DNA of 40,189 nt from Candidatus Poribacteria bacterium (GTDB taxonomy: Bacteria; Poribacteria; WGA-4E; UBA9662): contig DTUY01000241.1 of NCBI GenBank assembly GCA_012963885.1, positions 21,410 through 61,598 on the forward strand. The letters run 5' to 3'. The translations under genes and the position numbers were made by a program. The stretch's first letter is position 1. The number at the start of each line of letters is the position of its first letter. Positions 1 through 9,194 of the stretch are shown here, in pieces. Under the pieces are notes generated by a model that did no database searches, was not told the DNA's origin, and saw nothing but the letters and a program-made list of their open reading frames with translations.

Positions 1-1
1 A

Positions 2-601
2 TTGGGGAGTGTTGGAGTTGACGTGTTGCTGGTCGAAAGTTTGCAACATGGAGAAACTGGAGCGCTAGCGGAGTTGGTACATAAATATCAACATCGCATA
101 TATCGTGTCGCAATGCAAATTACCAGAAACCATGAAGATGCCAGCGATGTTACACAAGAAACATTTCTTAAGGTATATGAATCAATTTATAGTCTCCGTC
201 GAAAGGCCGCTTTTGAAACGTGGATCTACCGAATTGCGGTGAATAAAGCCACCAACTTGGTTAAACGCCATCATCGTCGTTGTGAATCCTCACTGTCAAC
301 CATTCGTGAAAACGATATCCATTTTGGCTTAAGGCGAAACTCTAATCTGGTAAATATTCCCCATCTGAACGTCGAGAAACAGGAATTACGGAAAACAGTA
401 ACGCAAGCGGTAAACAGCCTATCGCTCAAGCATCGGACCGTTATCATTTTATACGAGTTTGAAGGGCTAACACATACGGAAATTGCATCGATTTTGAGGT
501 GTTCAGAAGGAACAGTCCGGTCTCGGTTGCATTATGCGCGAAAACAGCTCAGAGATAGGTTGCAATCTTACATCGATCCTGTGTCAATGGATTTGAGATG
601 A
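2..601 (+). CDS. ECF-type RNA polymerase sigma factor
   Basis: Extracytoplasmic-function sigma factor that would direct RNA polymerase to a stress or envelope regulon. Sigma-70 region 2 covers about residues 18-90, with a DASDVTQETFLKVY stretch and an FETWIYRIAVNKA stretch typical of regions 2.2-2.4. Region 4 is at about 135-190, with an LTHTEIASILRCSEGTVRSRL helix-turn-helix. The length, about 190 residues, is normal. The reading frame is open to the window edge, so the start is uncertain: GTG at 23 or TTG at 26 lies just behind a GGAG at 14-17 and fits the family's N-terminus better than TTG at 2. The stop overlaps the ATG of the anti-sigma gene (ATGA at 598-601), so the two are translationally coupled. 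The target promoter and inducing signal cannot be read from the window. Confidence 0.93.
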   Translation: MGSVGVDVLLVESLQHGETGALAELVHKYQHRIYRVAMQITRNHEDASDVTQETFLKVYESIYSLRRKAAFETWIYRIAVNKATNLVKRHHRRCESSLSTIRENDIHFGLRRNSNLVNIPHLNVEKQELRKTVTQAVNSLSLKHRTVIILYEFEGLTHTEIASILRCSEGTVRSRLHYARKQLRDRLQSYIDPVSMDLR

Positions 602-1467
602 AAAAAAAGTGTTCCTACATCCAATTTTATTTGTCCGACTACATTGATGATATTCTGCCTGATGATAAAAGGACCCAGATTCGCGAGCATACGCGATTGT
701 GTTTTCTATGTCGATCTGAGTTGAAGTCGCTCAAACGAATGAATGACCTGTTGAGTTTTTATGTTGATTCAGGTCCACCAAAAGGATATAATGAGCAATT
801 TCTAAACGAGCTTCAGCAGTTAGTTGACAAAAAATCGTATCAGATATGGTGGCGAATACCTGCATTCTGTCGTGGGTTTTCCTGGCATATAGAAGATTTC
901 TATGAAAGGTTGATGTCTTCCGTTCTGCCTTTGATTAACCGGCGGTTTTACACTAGGTGGGTAATGGGGTTTACGTTTGTTGCGTTGCTTTTTGTTTTGT
1001 CTTTAGCTTTTTATCCACAGTTGATCTACGTTTCTGAAGATCGTATCGTTCAAGCAAATGTATCATCAGATTTTCTTGAAGTTTCGGGTACGATGGGCAT
1101 AGTAGGAAACCGTCAGTTGACTCACAATCGTCACCCAATTGTCTTAGTTTCACAATGGAGCCAAATTGATAAGAACGTGAGCAACATACTTAAACAACGA
1201 AAATCAATTGAAATGAAGATGGAGAGTTTGATTCTGGATCGTCGTGAAGCGAAACCACTTTATGATGTGGAAGATCAATCGAATTTTTTACTCTTTGCTC
1301 AACTTACAGCACCTGCCAAAACTGATCGGAAAGTGGACTATGCTGTGCCTTCAAGTATAGCGTTTTCCCCTTTTTCTGAAAAAGTCGAGTGGCGAAGATC
1401 AAGCCATACTAACCGTATCTTTAACAACTTATCTGTCGCAAGGGTCTATGATCCTGTTCGATTATAA
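598..1467 (+). CDS. Membrane-anchored anti-sigma factor with N-terminal zinc finger
   Basis: The N-terminal domain carries Cys5 and the pattern His31-x3-Cys35-x2-Cys38, the HxxxCxxC signature of zinc-binding anti-sigma (ZAS, zf-HC2) domains that hold ECF sigma factors inactive. A single hydrophobic segment at about residues 121-141 would cross the inner membrane, leaving about 145 residues outside as a sensor. That outer part has no motif I recognise. The ATG overlaps the sigma gene stop by 4 bases, the usual arrangement for a sigma/anti-sigma pair. The cognate relationship is inferred from this arrangement. The protein is followed after 42 bases by the large TPR gene in the same direction. 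Confidence 0.88.
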   Translation: MKKKCSYIQFYLSDYIDDILPDDKRTQIREHTRLCFLCRSELKSLKRMNDLLSFYVDSGPPKGYNEQFLNELQQLVDKKSYQIWWRIPAFCRGFSWHIEDFYERLMSSVLPLINRRFYTRWVMGFTFVALLFVLSLAFYPQLIYVSEDRIVQANVSSDFLEVSGTMGIVGNRQLTHNRHPIVLVSQWSQIDKNVSNILKQRKSIEMKMESLILDRREAKPLYDVEDQSNFLLFAQLTAPAKTDRKVDYAVPSSIAFSPFSEKVEWRRSSHTNRIFNNLSVARVYDPVRL

Positions 1468-1509
1468 AATACAAATTTCTATCAAATTATTGAAGAGAGG
1501 TGTTTCTTA

Positions 1510-4500
1510 ATGAATCCGAGAATATTGACCGCTACGGCACTGATAGCACTAGGTTTTGTACTGTTTTGGCCATCTGGCAGTTCCAAGAAAGTAGAACGGC
1601 TTTATAAAGATGGTGAGCGACTTTATAGTACAGAAAATTACGAAGAATCGATTGCAAAATTTGAAGAAGCTCTTATTGAATCAGAAAAGTGGGGCGTAAA
1701 AACGGCAGTTATTGATAAGGATTTCGTGACTCTAGCTAAATACAGAATTGCTGTTTGCTATTCAAAGTTAGCAGAAAACACCGGTGATGTTAATTATTTT
1801 GATCAAGCTGTCGACAAAATTGAAGAAGTTTGGCCAAATGCCAAAGTGGCCAAGCATATGGAAGGGCTAACTTACCTTTGGGGGCATGTCCTCTATAAGC
1901 AGGAAAAGTATGAATTGGCGGAACCAAAGTTTAACGAACTGATTGAAAACTTTCCGAACAGTCTTTTTGTTGAAAACGCTTGGTATGCTATTGGTCAACT
2001 CAACTACAAACTGCAGAATTATGACGCATCCCGTCGGGGATTTAAGAATGTACTTGATGGTTTCCCTAACTCTGATTTCAAAGATGATGCTCAACATCTA
2101 ATAGCTCAATCATTTCTTGATGAGCAGAACTATGAGCAGGCTGCACAGGAATTTGATAGGTTGGCCACCGAAGAATTCAAGAACTATGCTGATCTACAAG
2201 CAGAAGCAATGTATAAAGCGGCCTATTGCTTGAACCAGATTTCCCGTTTCGAAGAAGCAATTACCCGCTACACGAACTTTGTCACCAAGTTTCCGACAAG
2301 TAAATATGTAACTGCCGCTTACTTTGATATGGGAGCAATCTACTCGCGTCAGAAAGACTATGACAATGCGCGTGTAAACTATGAACTTGCTATCCAGAAT
2401 ACTAATGATGAAGACGTACAGTCTGAAATTCAAACTGCGATTGGTCGAACCTACTATGACGAAGAAGATTATGAAAATGCAGCTGCTGCTTATACCACAC
2501 TTTTGGAAAATTATCCAACCAGCCAATTTATCTCTGAGGCAAAGTTAGGAATTGCCGATAGTCATTTTAAGCTGAGTAACTGGTCTGAAGCTTCTGTTGC
2601 TTACCAACGTGTACTTGATGAACATGCTGATCAGTCTGATTTAGTTCCATATGTAACCTTCCAAATGGGGGAGACGCACTACAAATTCGCTACCAGTCTC
2701 AAGGATACAGGTCAAGCCGATTCAGCAGCGGAAAACTTGGAAATAGCGCTTGAATGGTACCAGAAAGCCTACAATGACTATCCGACTGATCCGGTTGCCT
2801 CTCACGCTCTTTATGGTGCAATATGGGCCCTCAATGATCTTGATCGAAAAGAAGAACTTGAAAAAGTTGCCCGAGAGTTCATTGATAAAAATCGAGAGGA
2901 CCCTCAACTGGATATCCTTGCAGCGGAAGTCCAACTTAAGTTTGCTGACATAAAGTTTAGTGACTTCAAACAGTATAGCGAGGCGGCAACAGAGTATGCC
3001 AGACTCTGGGACAAACCGGATGGTGATTATGAACGGTTACCCAAGTTCCATCTTCTTAAAGTCATCGCCAAGTTCCAAGAGGGAAGATCCTATTACGAGG
3101 TTGCACTAGAAAATAGTGAAGGTGATAGCTTGGACGGAGACCTGTTGGCAAAATCAATTAATGCCTACGGACAAGCTATCGATAGATTTAATGATGAAGC
3201 ATTTCTACCTGGTGTAGAAAATGGACGATATGACGACTTCCCGGAACGGATCCAGCAAGTTGAAGCGGCAATATTGAACAAAGCACTTGTGCATGAGAAG
3301 CAGGATGAATGGCTTATTGCTCGTGAACTTTATGGAAACATTGGTGAGAATAGCGACAATTATGAGCGTGCACAATTACTGATCGCCCAAAGCTATATTG
3401 AAGAAGGCAACCTAACGGAAGCCATCGATTTTTACGGGACTATTATGGATGTACTTAGTCCTGATAATCGCTCACTGGCGGAAATTAAGCTTGCTGACCT
3501 CCTGCGAAACGAAGAGCGTTTTACCGAAGCAGCGAACGCGTATTCGCAGGTCGTGGCAGGTAATCCGACAGGTGAATATGCGGATGACGCACAATATCTG
3601 ATTGGTCTCTGCTATTACAAAGCTGCCAAAGATGATTCATCTGTATATGACAAGTCAATAGCCGCATTTCAAAAGATGATTAATGACTATGCTGACAGCC
3701 CAAACATCGTTGAAGCCTACTATGGTATTGTACTCGCATTTCGGGATACAGATCAGTGGGAAAACGTAATGTCATATGCTGATGAAGCGAGCGATAATTT
3801 TAGTGATAGTAGTGAGGGAAATATCCTCAAGACCCTAGGACATATCGATCTTGTTAAGGCTACGGCTATTGAGAACCAGGGACTCGACTCAGAAGAGGAT
3901 AAGCAGTTACTCATCGCCAGCTTACGACGTATTGTCGGTAATATAGGTGCTCCACCAGAAGCACGGACACGTGCACAGTTGAAGATAGGTCATCTTTACT
4001 ATCGTGATAAAGATTATAATACTGCGTCAACAGAATATCAAAAGGTAACACAGGAGTTTCCAGATGCTAGTGCTGAAATTTTGGCTAACGCATATTATCA
4101 AACAGCTGTTTGCTATTATCAGCAAGCACAGTCAGCAGGAGACTTAGAGGCAAAAAATCTTGCGTTTCAAAATTCCGCTGGTAGCGCCGAAAAGGTCGTT
4201 GAGTTAGATCACAGCGTTGATAGCATGATCAGCGCGCATTACACGCTTGGTTTAGCAAAATTCGGTTTGGGTGATAACGAAGCAGCTATTGTTGCCTATG
4301 CCAAGGCTATTTCGTATGAAGGTCAAACCGAAGATGACGCGCGGAAAGATTTGATTTTCCAGGCTCATTCACGCCTTGCCGAACTGTATAATTCGGAGGA
4401 AGTGTACAGTCGCGCAGTTCAGGAATATCAGTATATTATTGAAAATACTGATGATGCGAATCTGAGAGGAAATTCGTATTTCGCAATGGCTATAGCGCTT

Positions 4501-6132
4501 GATGATCATTTAAGCCAGTATGATGATGCATTGCTAGCTTACCAAAATGCAATACAGGTTAAGGCAGGAGCAATTGTGAGTGCCCAATCATACTATCGAA
4601 CTGGTTTGCTTTACCAACAAAAGCTGAATGATCAGGAAAATGCTCTGATAGCCTATGAAACGTTGGTCAAAGATTATTCTGGCGAACCCGACAAAAATAT
4701 TCAAGAAATGGTAGGAGATGCTTCACTTCGAAAGTCGGATCTTTATCAAAGACTTGGACGTCTAGAAGATGCCATTGCTGGAGCGATAGAAACTCGTGAT
4801 TGGGCACAATTGCAATCGCAGAAAATATCGGCACAGTATAGTCTTGGATCTCTCTACTTTGACCGAGCGAAGTCGCTTTACTCTGATGAAGCTGGTACAG
4901 ATTTGCAGTATTACATTGATGCTAGTAGAGAATCTGCTGCAGCTTATATGGAAGTCTACCAACTTAGCTCGCCGGTTGAGAATCTTGATAAAGGTCTAAT
5001 ACCATTTCTGCAGAATGCCCTCTTCCAAGCAGGGCAGCTTTATTACTCAATCGGTACTAGCTTCAAATATAGGGAAGAACTTCAAAAAGCGATTGAACCG
5101 TTGCAACTTTTCGCCGAGTACGTAGATCAAGGACTCTTTGCTTCATCTCCTGAGGTTCTGGAAAGTGTCGAAGAATCTCTGGTTTATGTTGGAACAGCTC
5201 AGTTCGAGTTAGGGCGCTTGCAATTAGGTGAGGATGAGGGAATATCTGATGCGGTTCAAGGTTTCTTCCGATCCTCGGCTAGTACGTTTTCCTCATTGAC
5301 AAAGCGGTTTCCAAATGCAAAAGATGCGGCAACTTGGCAGTTTCAATCGGGTGAGTCTTACTATGCCTCTCTAGCATATGAGAGGGCTGTTGCCGAGTAC
5401 GAGAAAGTTCATCAAAACTATCCGGAATCGGAAAGTGCTCCCGAATCGCTTTATGCAATCTCAACTTGCTATTCCATGCTGGCTGATAGTGCAGGTGATG
5501 AAGAAGAGAGTGCGAAGTGGCGCAGTAAGTTATTCGAAACAAATGAAGTTCTTGTGGGGAAATACCCACAGAGTTCTTATGCTGGGAATGCTATGGTTAA
5601 TCTTGGCAACAAACTTTATAACGAAGGGAGCGCTCCTGAAATCGAAAATTCTGAGCGGATACGTCTCTATAAGTTAGCTGTTGAAAAGTACCGTGTTGCA
5701 GCTGAGGTTGCTGGCATTGATGCTGAAACAAAAGCGAGTGCTGGACTCTACATGAGGGAAACTCAAACAGCGCTTGCCTACTACGAATATACTACTGCTG
5801 GAGAAAATTTGACCACGGCGAGGTATGCGTATAGTACCGGAAGTGCAGAAGAGGTAGAAGCACTAAACGGTGCAATAGCTGTGTTTCAGAAACTGATCAA
5901 AACTTATCCAGATACCAAGTATGCAGATCTTGCTTACGTTCAGATTGGAGAGGCTTATATGGTCATGGCGGATAAGGAAGAAAGTTATTACGCGAATGCA
6001 ATTGATACTTTTGACTCGTTGTGGAGGAAGTATGAGATCTCGCCAGCAACTGATTCTCAGGTCAATAATGCGGTGAAACTGGCACAGCGCAAGATTGCAG
6101 AGATTCGGGCTTATCTCGATGGGCAACAATAA
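1510..6132 (+). CDS. Very large membrane-anchored tetratricopeptide repeat protein
   Basis: A 1540-residue protein with an N-terminal hydrophobic anchor (about residues 5-22) ending before a Ser/Lys-rich stretch. It is followed almost to the C-terminus by TPR units, seen as repeated patterns such as YEESIAKFEEAL, YASLAYERAVAEYEKV and FPNSDFKDDAQHLIAQ. Many units have the Y/F-P-x-S and A-Y-Y-x-G spacing of BamD/YbgF-like and Tol-Pal-associated TPRs, so a periplasmic or envelope scaffold is likely, with no enzymatic domain visible. A GAGAGGTG ribosome-binding site lies at about 1493-1501, 8 bases before the ATG. It is the third gene behind the sigma/anti-sigma pair and ends at an intrinsic terminator, so it is probably part of that operon. 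The interaction partner is unknown. Confidence 0.85.
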   Translation: MNPRILTATALIALGFVLFWPSGSSKKVERLYKDGERLYSTENYEESIAKFEEALIESEKWGVKTAVIDKDFVTLAKYRIAVCYSKLAENTGDVNYFDQAVDKIEEVWPNAKVAKHMEGLTYLWGHVLYKQEKYELAEPKFNELIENFPNSLFVENAWYAIGQLNYKLQNYDASRRGFKNVLDGFPNSDFKDDAQHLIAQSFLDEQNYEQAAQEFDRLATEEFKNYADLQAEAMYKAAYCLNQISRFEEAITRYTNFVTKFPTSKYVTAAYFDMGAIYSRQKDYDNARVNYELAIQNTNDEDVQSEIQTAIGRTYYDEEDYENAAAAYTTLLENYPTSQFISEAKLGIADSHFKLSNWSEASVAYQRVLDEHADQSDLVPYVTFQMGETHYKFATSLKDTGQADSAAENLEIALEWYQKAYNDYPTDPVASHALYGAIWALNDLDRKEELEKVAREFIDKNREDPQLDILAAEVQLKFADIKFSDFKQYSEAATEYARLWDKPDGDYERLPKFHLLKVIAKFQEGRSYYEVALENSEGDSLDGDLLAKSINAYGQAIDRFNDEAFLPGVENGRYDDFPERIQQVEAAILNKALVHEKQDEWLIARELYGNIGENSDNYERAQLLIAQSYIEEGNLTEAIDFYGTIMDVLSPDNRSLAEIKLADLLRNEERFTEAANAYSQVVAGNPTGEYADDAQYLIGLCYYKAAKDDSSVYDKSIAAFQKMINDYADSPNIVEAYYGIVLAFRDTDQWENVMSYADEASDNFSDSSEGNILKTLGHIDLVKATAIENQGLDSEEDKQLLIASLRRIVGNIGAPPEARTRAQLKIGHLYYRDKDYNTASTEYQKVTQEFPDASAEILANAYYQTAVCYYQQAQSAGDLEAKNLAFQNSAGSAEKVVELDHSVDSMISAHYTLGLAKFGLGDNEAAIVAYAKAISYEGQTEDDARKDLIFQAHSRLAELYNSEEVYSRAVQEYQYIIENTDDANLRGNSYFAMAIALDDHLSQYDDALLAYQNAIQVKAGAIVSAQSYYRTGLLYQQKLNDQENALIAYETLVKDYSGEPDKNIQEMVGDASLRKSDLYQRLGRLEDAIAGAIETRDWAQLQSQKISAQYSLGSLYFDRAKSLYSDEAGTDLQYYIDASRESAAAYMEVYQLSSPVENLDKGLIPFLQNALFQAGQLYYSIGTSFKYREELQKAIEPLQLFAEYVDQGLFASSPEVLESVEESLVYVGTAQFELGRLQLGEDEGISDAVQGFFRSSASTFSSLTKRFPNAKDAATWQFQSGESYYASLAYERAVAEYEKVHQNYPESESAPESLYAISTCYSMLADSAGDEEESAKWRSKLFETNEVLVGKYPQSSYAGNAMVNLGNKLYNEGSAPEIENSERIRLYKLAVEKYRVAAEVAGIDAETKASAGLYMRETQTALAYYEYTTAGENLTTARYAYSTGSAEEVEALNGAIAVFQKLIKTYPDTKYADLAYVQIGEAYMVMADKEESYYANAIDTFDSLWRKYEISPATDSQVNNAVKLAQRKIAEIRAYLDGQQ

Positions 6133-6151
6133 GTTTTAGGTACACTAAAGC

Positions 6152-6198
6152 AAAAAGGCGTTTGAACCAAATTTATGTTCGAACGCCTTTTTACTTTT
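6152..6198 (+). terminator. Rho-independent terminator of the sigma/anti-sigma/TPR operon
   Basis: Arms at 6152-6167 and 6177-6192 (AAAAAGGCGTTTGAAC and GTTCGAACGCCTTTTT) pair over 16 bases with one G-T wobble around a 9-base loop. The right arm runs into a T-rich tail. The hairpin begins 20 bases after the TPR stop codon. The A-run on the left means some readthrough control on the opposite strand is possible, but both flanking genes lie on the + strand. Confidence 0.88.
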
Positions 6199-6253
6199 CA
6201 GCAGCAGAGATACTAAACTGAGGACAGATCGACCACTAACCTGACCCATTTCC

Positions 6254-8773
6254 ATGGAATATATTAAATATTTTTCGGACATCTGTGATGAAGATCTTGG
6301 GCTTGTCGGTGGAAAAGGGCTAAACCTTGGGAAGCTGACCCAAGCCGGATTTCATGTGCCTCCAGGTTTTTGCGTCACTACTGATGCGTACCGACAGACG
6401 ATAGGAGCATTAGATCAATTATCTCCAGACAAAATTCAAAAAACAGAGCTTACAGAATTGCTCGAAGATGCTATTCTCCTCGCTTATGGGAAACTAGAGA
6501 CAGGAAATGTTGCTGTTAGATCCTCGGCAACGGCAGAAGATCTAGCGCAGGCAAGTTTCGCGGGACAACAGGATACCTTTCTTAACATTTCACAATTTGT
6601 TCAGCTCTTGGATAAAATTAAAAAGTGTTGGGCGTCACTTTGGTCGAGTCGTGCTGTTGCTTATCGCCAGAATCAGCAGATAGATGAAGCAGGACTTAGT
6701 ATGGCTGTAGTTGTTCAAGTCATGGTTGATGCTGAAGTTTCTGGCGTAATGTTTACAGTTAATCCAATTGGAGGTGATGAAATCGTTATTGAGTCAAATT
6801 GGGGATTAGGGGAATCGATCGTCTCTGGTGAAGTGACACCAGATCATCTTATCGTTTCCAAGCTGAATGGACAGGTTATATCTGAAAAGATTACCACCAA
6901 ACGCAAAATGGTCAGTCGGTCAGGTCTAATTGAGGTACCGATTGACAAGCGTTACACGCCGAGTTTAAGAAGAGACTTGGTGTATCAGCTTGCTAATCTT
7001 GGAATGGATATTGAGACTTTTTATGGTACTCCGCAAGACATTGAATGGGCTTATGCTGAAAACCAGTTTCATATCCTTCAAGCACGTACAGTCACCACCT
7101 TGACAGATACAGTCCAGATTGAAATTCTTCGTCGACGGGAAATTGAAGCGTTAGAACAAAAGTCTGATCCATACGGAACGGTCTGGAGTCGATATAACTT
7201 AGCGGAGGTTCTGCCCGCGCCTCTTCCGATGACATGGTCGATTATCAAAAATTTTATGTCTGGTAGAGGTGGTTACGGCCTTGCTTTCCGTGATCTTGGG
7301 TTCTTTCCCAGTCCGAGGGTAGATCAAGAAGGTCTGCTGGATTTAATATGTGGGCGTATATATGTCAATTTGAGCCGTGAGGTTGAGAGTCTATGTTATG
7401 GCTTTCCGTTCGAACACAATTTTGAAGAGCTGAAAAAAAATCCACAAAAAGCGATGTATCCTCAGCCAATTCCTAATCTTAAACGTATTGTTTCTGTAAA
7501 GTTATTTTTATTGAGCATCATGAAAATGCTGGCTGCGGAACATAACCTACAAAGATTGATCAAAGGTTTTGATTCTACCCTTAATAACCAGATTTTTCCG
7601 TTATTTGAAGGTTACGTTAGAAAAGAGCTCAAAGTGAATTTGCTGCAGTTGACGGATAGCCAGCTTATTGACAAGCTATATGAATGGCACCAAAAAACGA
7701 TGAACGACTTTGCAAAGGATGCTCTTAAAGGATCAATTTTTGCCGTTTATGCCTATCAAAAATTGGAGCTTTTACTGCAGAAAAGTTTTACAGATAAAGC
7801 TAAGGTTGATGAACTTGCTCATGCTTTGACGACTGCCGTGGATGGGAACCTAACGGTTATATCTCACCTGAAGATGTGGGAGGTGGCACAGGGAAACCTA
7901 ACAATTGAAAAATTTCTGGCACAATTTGGACATCGAGCTACTAACGAATTCGAATTGGCTGAACCTCGATGGCATGAGGATCCGTCCTATATCAAACAGA
8001 TCATAGCTTCATTTCAGATGAATCCAGAAACAAATCCGGTGTACCGAATTCAGATGCAAGAGGAGAATCAGCTTCAAGCCGAGGAGGATTTAAACAGGTT
8101 GTCAACGACTCGTCAAAAACAAATCCGACGTAACCTTGATTTAACCCGGCGCTACATGCCCTTCCGTGAGAAATCGAAATTTTATCTGATGCTTGGTTAT
8201 GAATTAATCCGAAAAGCGCTACTTGAACTTGATCGGCGTCATGATCTTGGTGGAGGAGTGTTCTATCTGATGATTGACGAATTAGAGGAGCCTTTTGACC
8301 GTGATGGTGCAATGCAGAAGATCTCTGCACGTCAGGCTGAAAGATCAAAGATCTTACGCATTGAATTGCCTGATGTAATATACAGTGATACACTCAACCA
8401 AATTGGAGATCCAATTCCTGTTGAGGTTCAGAACGAGATGAAAGGAACCGGTATTTCGGCTGGAGTCGCACATGGTATTGCCCAGATACTTACCGATCCA
8501 ACTGAAGCAAGTATAGATCAAAAGAATTATGTCCTTGTATGTCCATCGACTGATCCGGGATGGACGCCACTTTTTCTGCGAGCTTCAGCATTAATAATGG
8601 AGCGGGGGGGGGTACTTTCGCATGGTGCGATTGTTGCTCGAGAATATGGAATTCCGGCGGTGGCTTGTATCCCTATGGCAACGAAACGGATTAAACCTGG
8701 ACAGATGGTTCGTGTCGACGGAACTTATGGCATCGTGTCGATCTTAAATTCCAATTTAGAAAAGACTGGATAA
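6254..8773 (+). CDS. PEP-utilising enzyme, rifampin phosphotransferase-like
   Basis: A three-part enzyme of 839 residues. An N-terminal ATP-binding PPDK_N domain (about 1-300) has GGKGLNLGKL, VRSSATAEDL and NWGLGESIVSGEV. A middle helical region (about 315-720) opens with NLAEVLPAPLP. A C-terminal phosphohistidine swivelling domain (about 735-835) has GGVLSHGAIVAREYGIPAV, the catalytic His being near residue 790. There is no PEP/pyruvate TIM barrel, so it is not a normal PEP synthase or PPDK. The order and length match rifampin phosphotransferase, which uses ATP, drug and water to give the 21-phospho drug, AMP and phosphate. The true substrate here is unknown and need not be an antibiotic. 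It lies 10 bases upstream of a small membrane protein in a likely three-gene unit. A run of nine G precedes the catalytic His codon. Confidence 0.85.
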   Translation: MEYIKYFSDICDEDLGLVGGKGLNLGKLTQAGFHVPPGFCVTTDAYRQTIGALDQLSPDKIQKTELTELLEDAILLAYGKLETGNVAVRSSATAEDLAQASFAGQQDTFLNISQFVQLLDKIKKCWASLWSSRAVAYRQNQQIDEAGLSMAVVVQVMVDAEVSGVMFTVNPIGGDEIVIESNWGLGESIVSGEVTPDHLIVSKLNGQVISEKITTKRKMVSRSGLIEVPIDKRYTPSLRRDLVYQLANLGMDIETFYGTPQDIEWAYAENQFHILQARTVTTLTDTVQIEILRRREIEALEQKSDPYGTVWSRYNLAEVLPAPLPMTWSIIKNFMSGRGGYGLAFRDLGFFPSPRVDQEGLLDLICGRIYVNLSREVESLCYGFPFEHNFEELKKNPQKAMYPQPIPNLKRIVSVKLFLLSIMKMLAAEHNLQRLIKGFDSTLNNQIFPLFEGYVRKELKVNLLQLTDSQLIDKLYEWHQKTMNDFAKDALKGSIFAVYAYQKLELLLQKSFTDKAKVDELAHALTTAVDGNLTVISHLKMWEVAQGNLTIEKFLAQFGHRATNEFELAEPRWHEDPSYIKQIIASFQMNPETNPVYRIQMQEENQLQAEEDLNRLSTTRQKQIRRNLDLTRRYMPFREKSKFYLMLGYELIRKALLELDRRHDLGGGVFYLMIDELEEPFDRDGAMQKISARQAERSKILRIELPDVIYSDTLNQIGDPIPVEVQNEMKGTGISAGVAHGIAQILTDPTEASIDQKNYVLVCPSTDPGWTPLFLRASALIMERGGVLSHGAIVAREYGIPAVACIPMATKRIKPGQMVRVDGTYGIVSILNSNLEKTG

Positions 8774-8795
8774 AGATAAAGGTTTGTTTACAACA

Positions 8796-9194
8796 ATGAT
8801 CCGAGAGAAGTTTCGAGAACATCTATCGCTGATTACTTATATTCTTATGATTGCATTGGTATTAATGTTTCTTGTGTTTGCTATTCAATGGTATTTGATT
8901 CAACAGACTTTAGGTTATGCAATTGAACTCATAAAAGCGGAGTTAATTCAACAATCACCATCGGGCGTTGAGGCATCGGAAATTCAGCAAACGTTCCTTA
9001 ACGTTCAAGATGCGGTTAAAAGTATTCCATGGAGCGTTATTAGTGGTAAAATTAGCTTGAGTAAAGCTAAAACAGCAGCGGACTATGCAAGAAAATCCAA
9101 CTCAGATGGTATTTGGACTTCACAGGAGGTTAATACACTTTTAAAAATGACAAACGCAACTGTCGGTATAAAAAGAGGAGTGGGTAGCAAATGA
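8796..9194 (+). CDS. Small single-pass membrane protein, unknown function
   Basis: About 132 residues with one strong hydrophobic segment near the N-terminus (LITYILMIALVLMFLVFAI) and a soluble remainder without recognisable motif. The in-frame TTG at 8784 would place the start almost on top of the AAAGG at 8778-8782, so ATG 8796 is preferred although its spacing is a little long. The stop overlaps the methyltransferase start by 4 bases (ATGA), which supports it being a real gene in the same transcript as the PEP-utilising enzyme. I do not recognise the family. Confidence 0.65.
   Translation: MIREKFREHLSLITYILMIALVLMFLVFAIQWYLIQQTLGYAIELIKAELIQQSPSGVEASEIQQTFLNVQDAVKSIPWSVISGKISLSKAKTAADYARKSNSDGIWTSQEVNTLLKMTNATVGIKRGVGSK

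Noticed and set aside
1011..1019. Perfect DnaA-box-like TTATCCACA near the left end, in a window that also has the oriC-associated rnpA-yidC-mnmE block
   Set aside because: It is a single copy inside the anti-sigma coding sequence, with no cluster of boxes, no dnaA gene and about 30 kb from rnpA. Chance is the simplest reading.
6254..8773. Annotation as phosphoenolpyruvate synthase (ppsA)
   Set aside because: The C-terminal PEP/pyruvate TIM barrel is absent and the protein ends just after the phosphohistidine domain.
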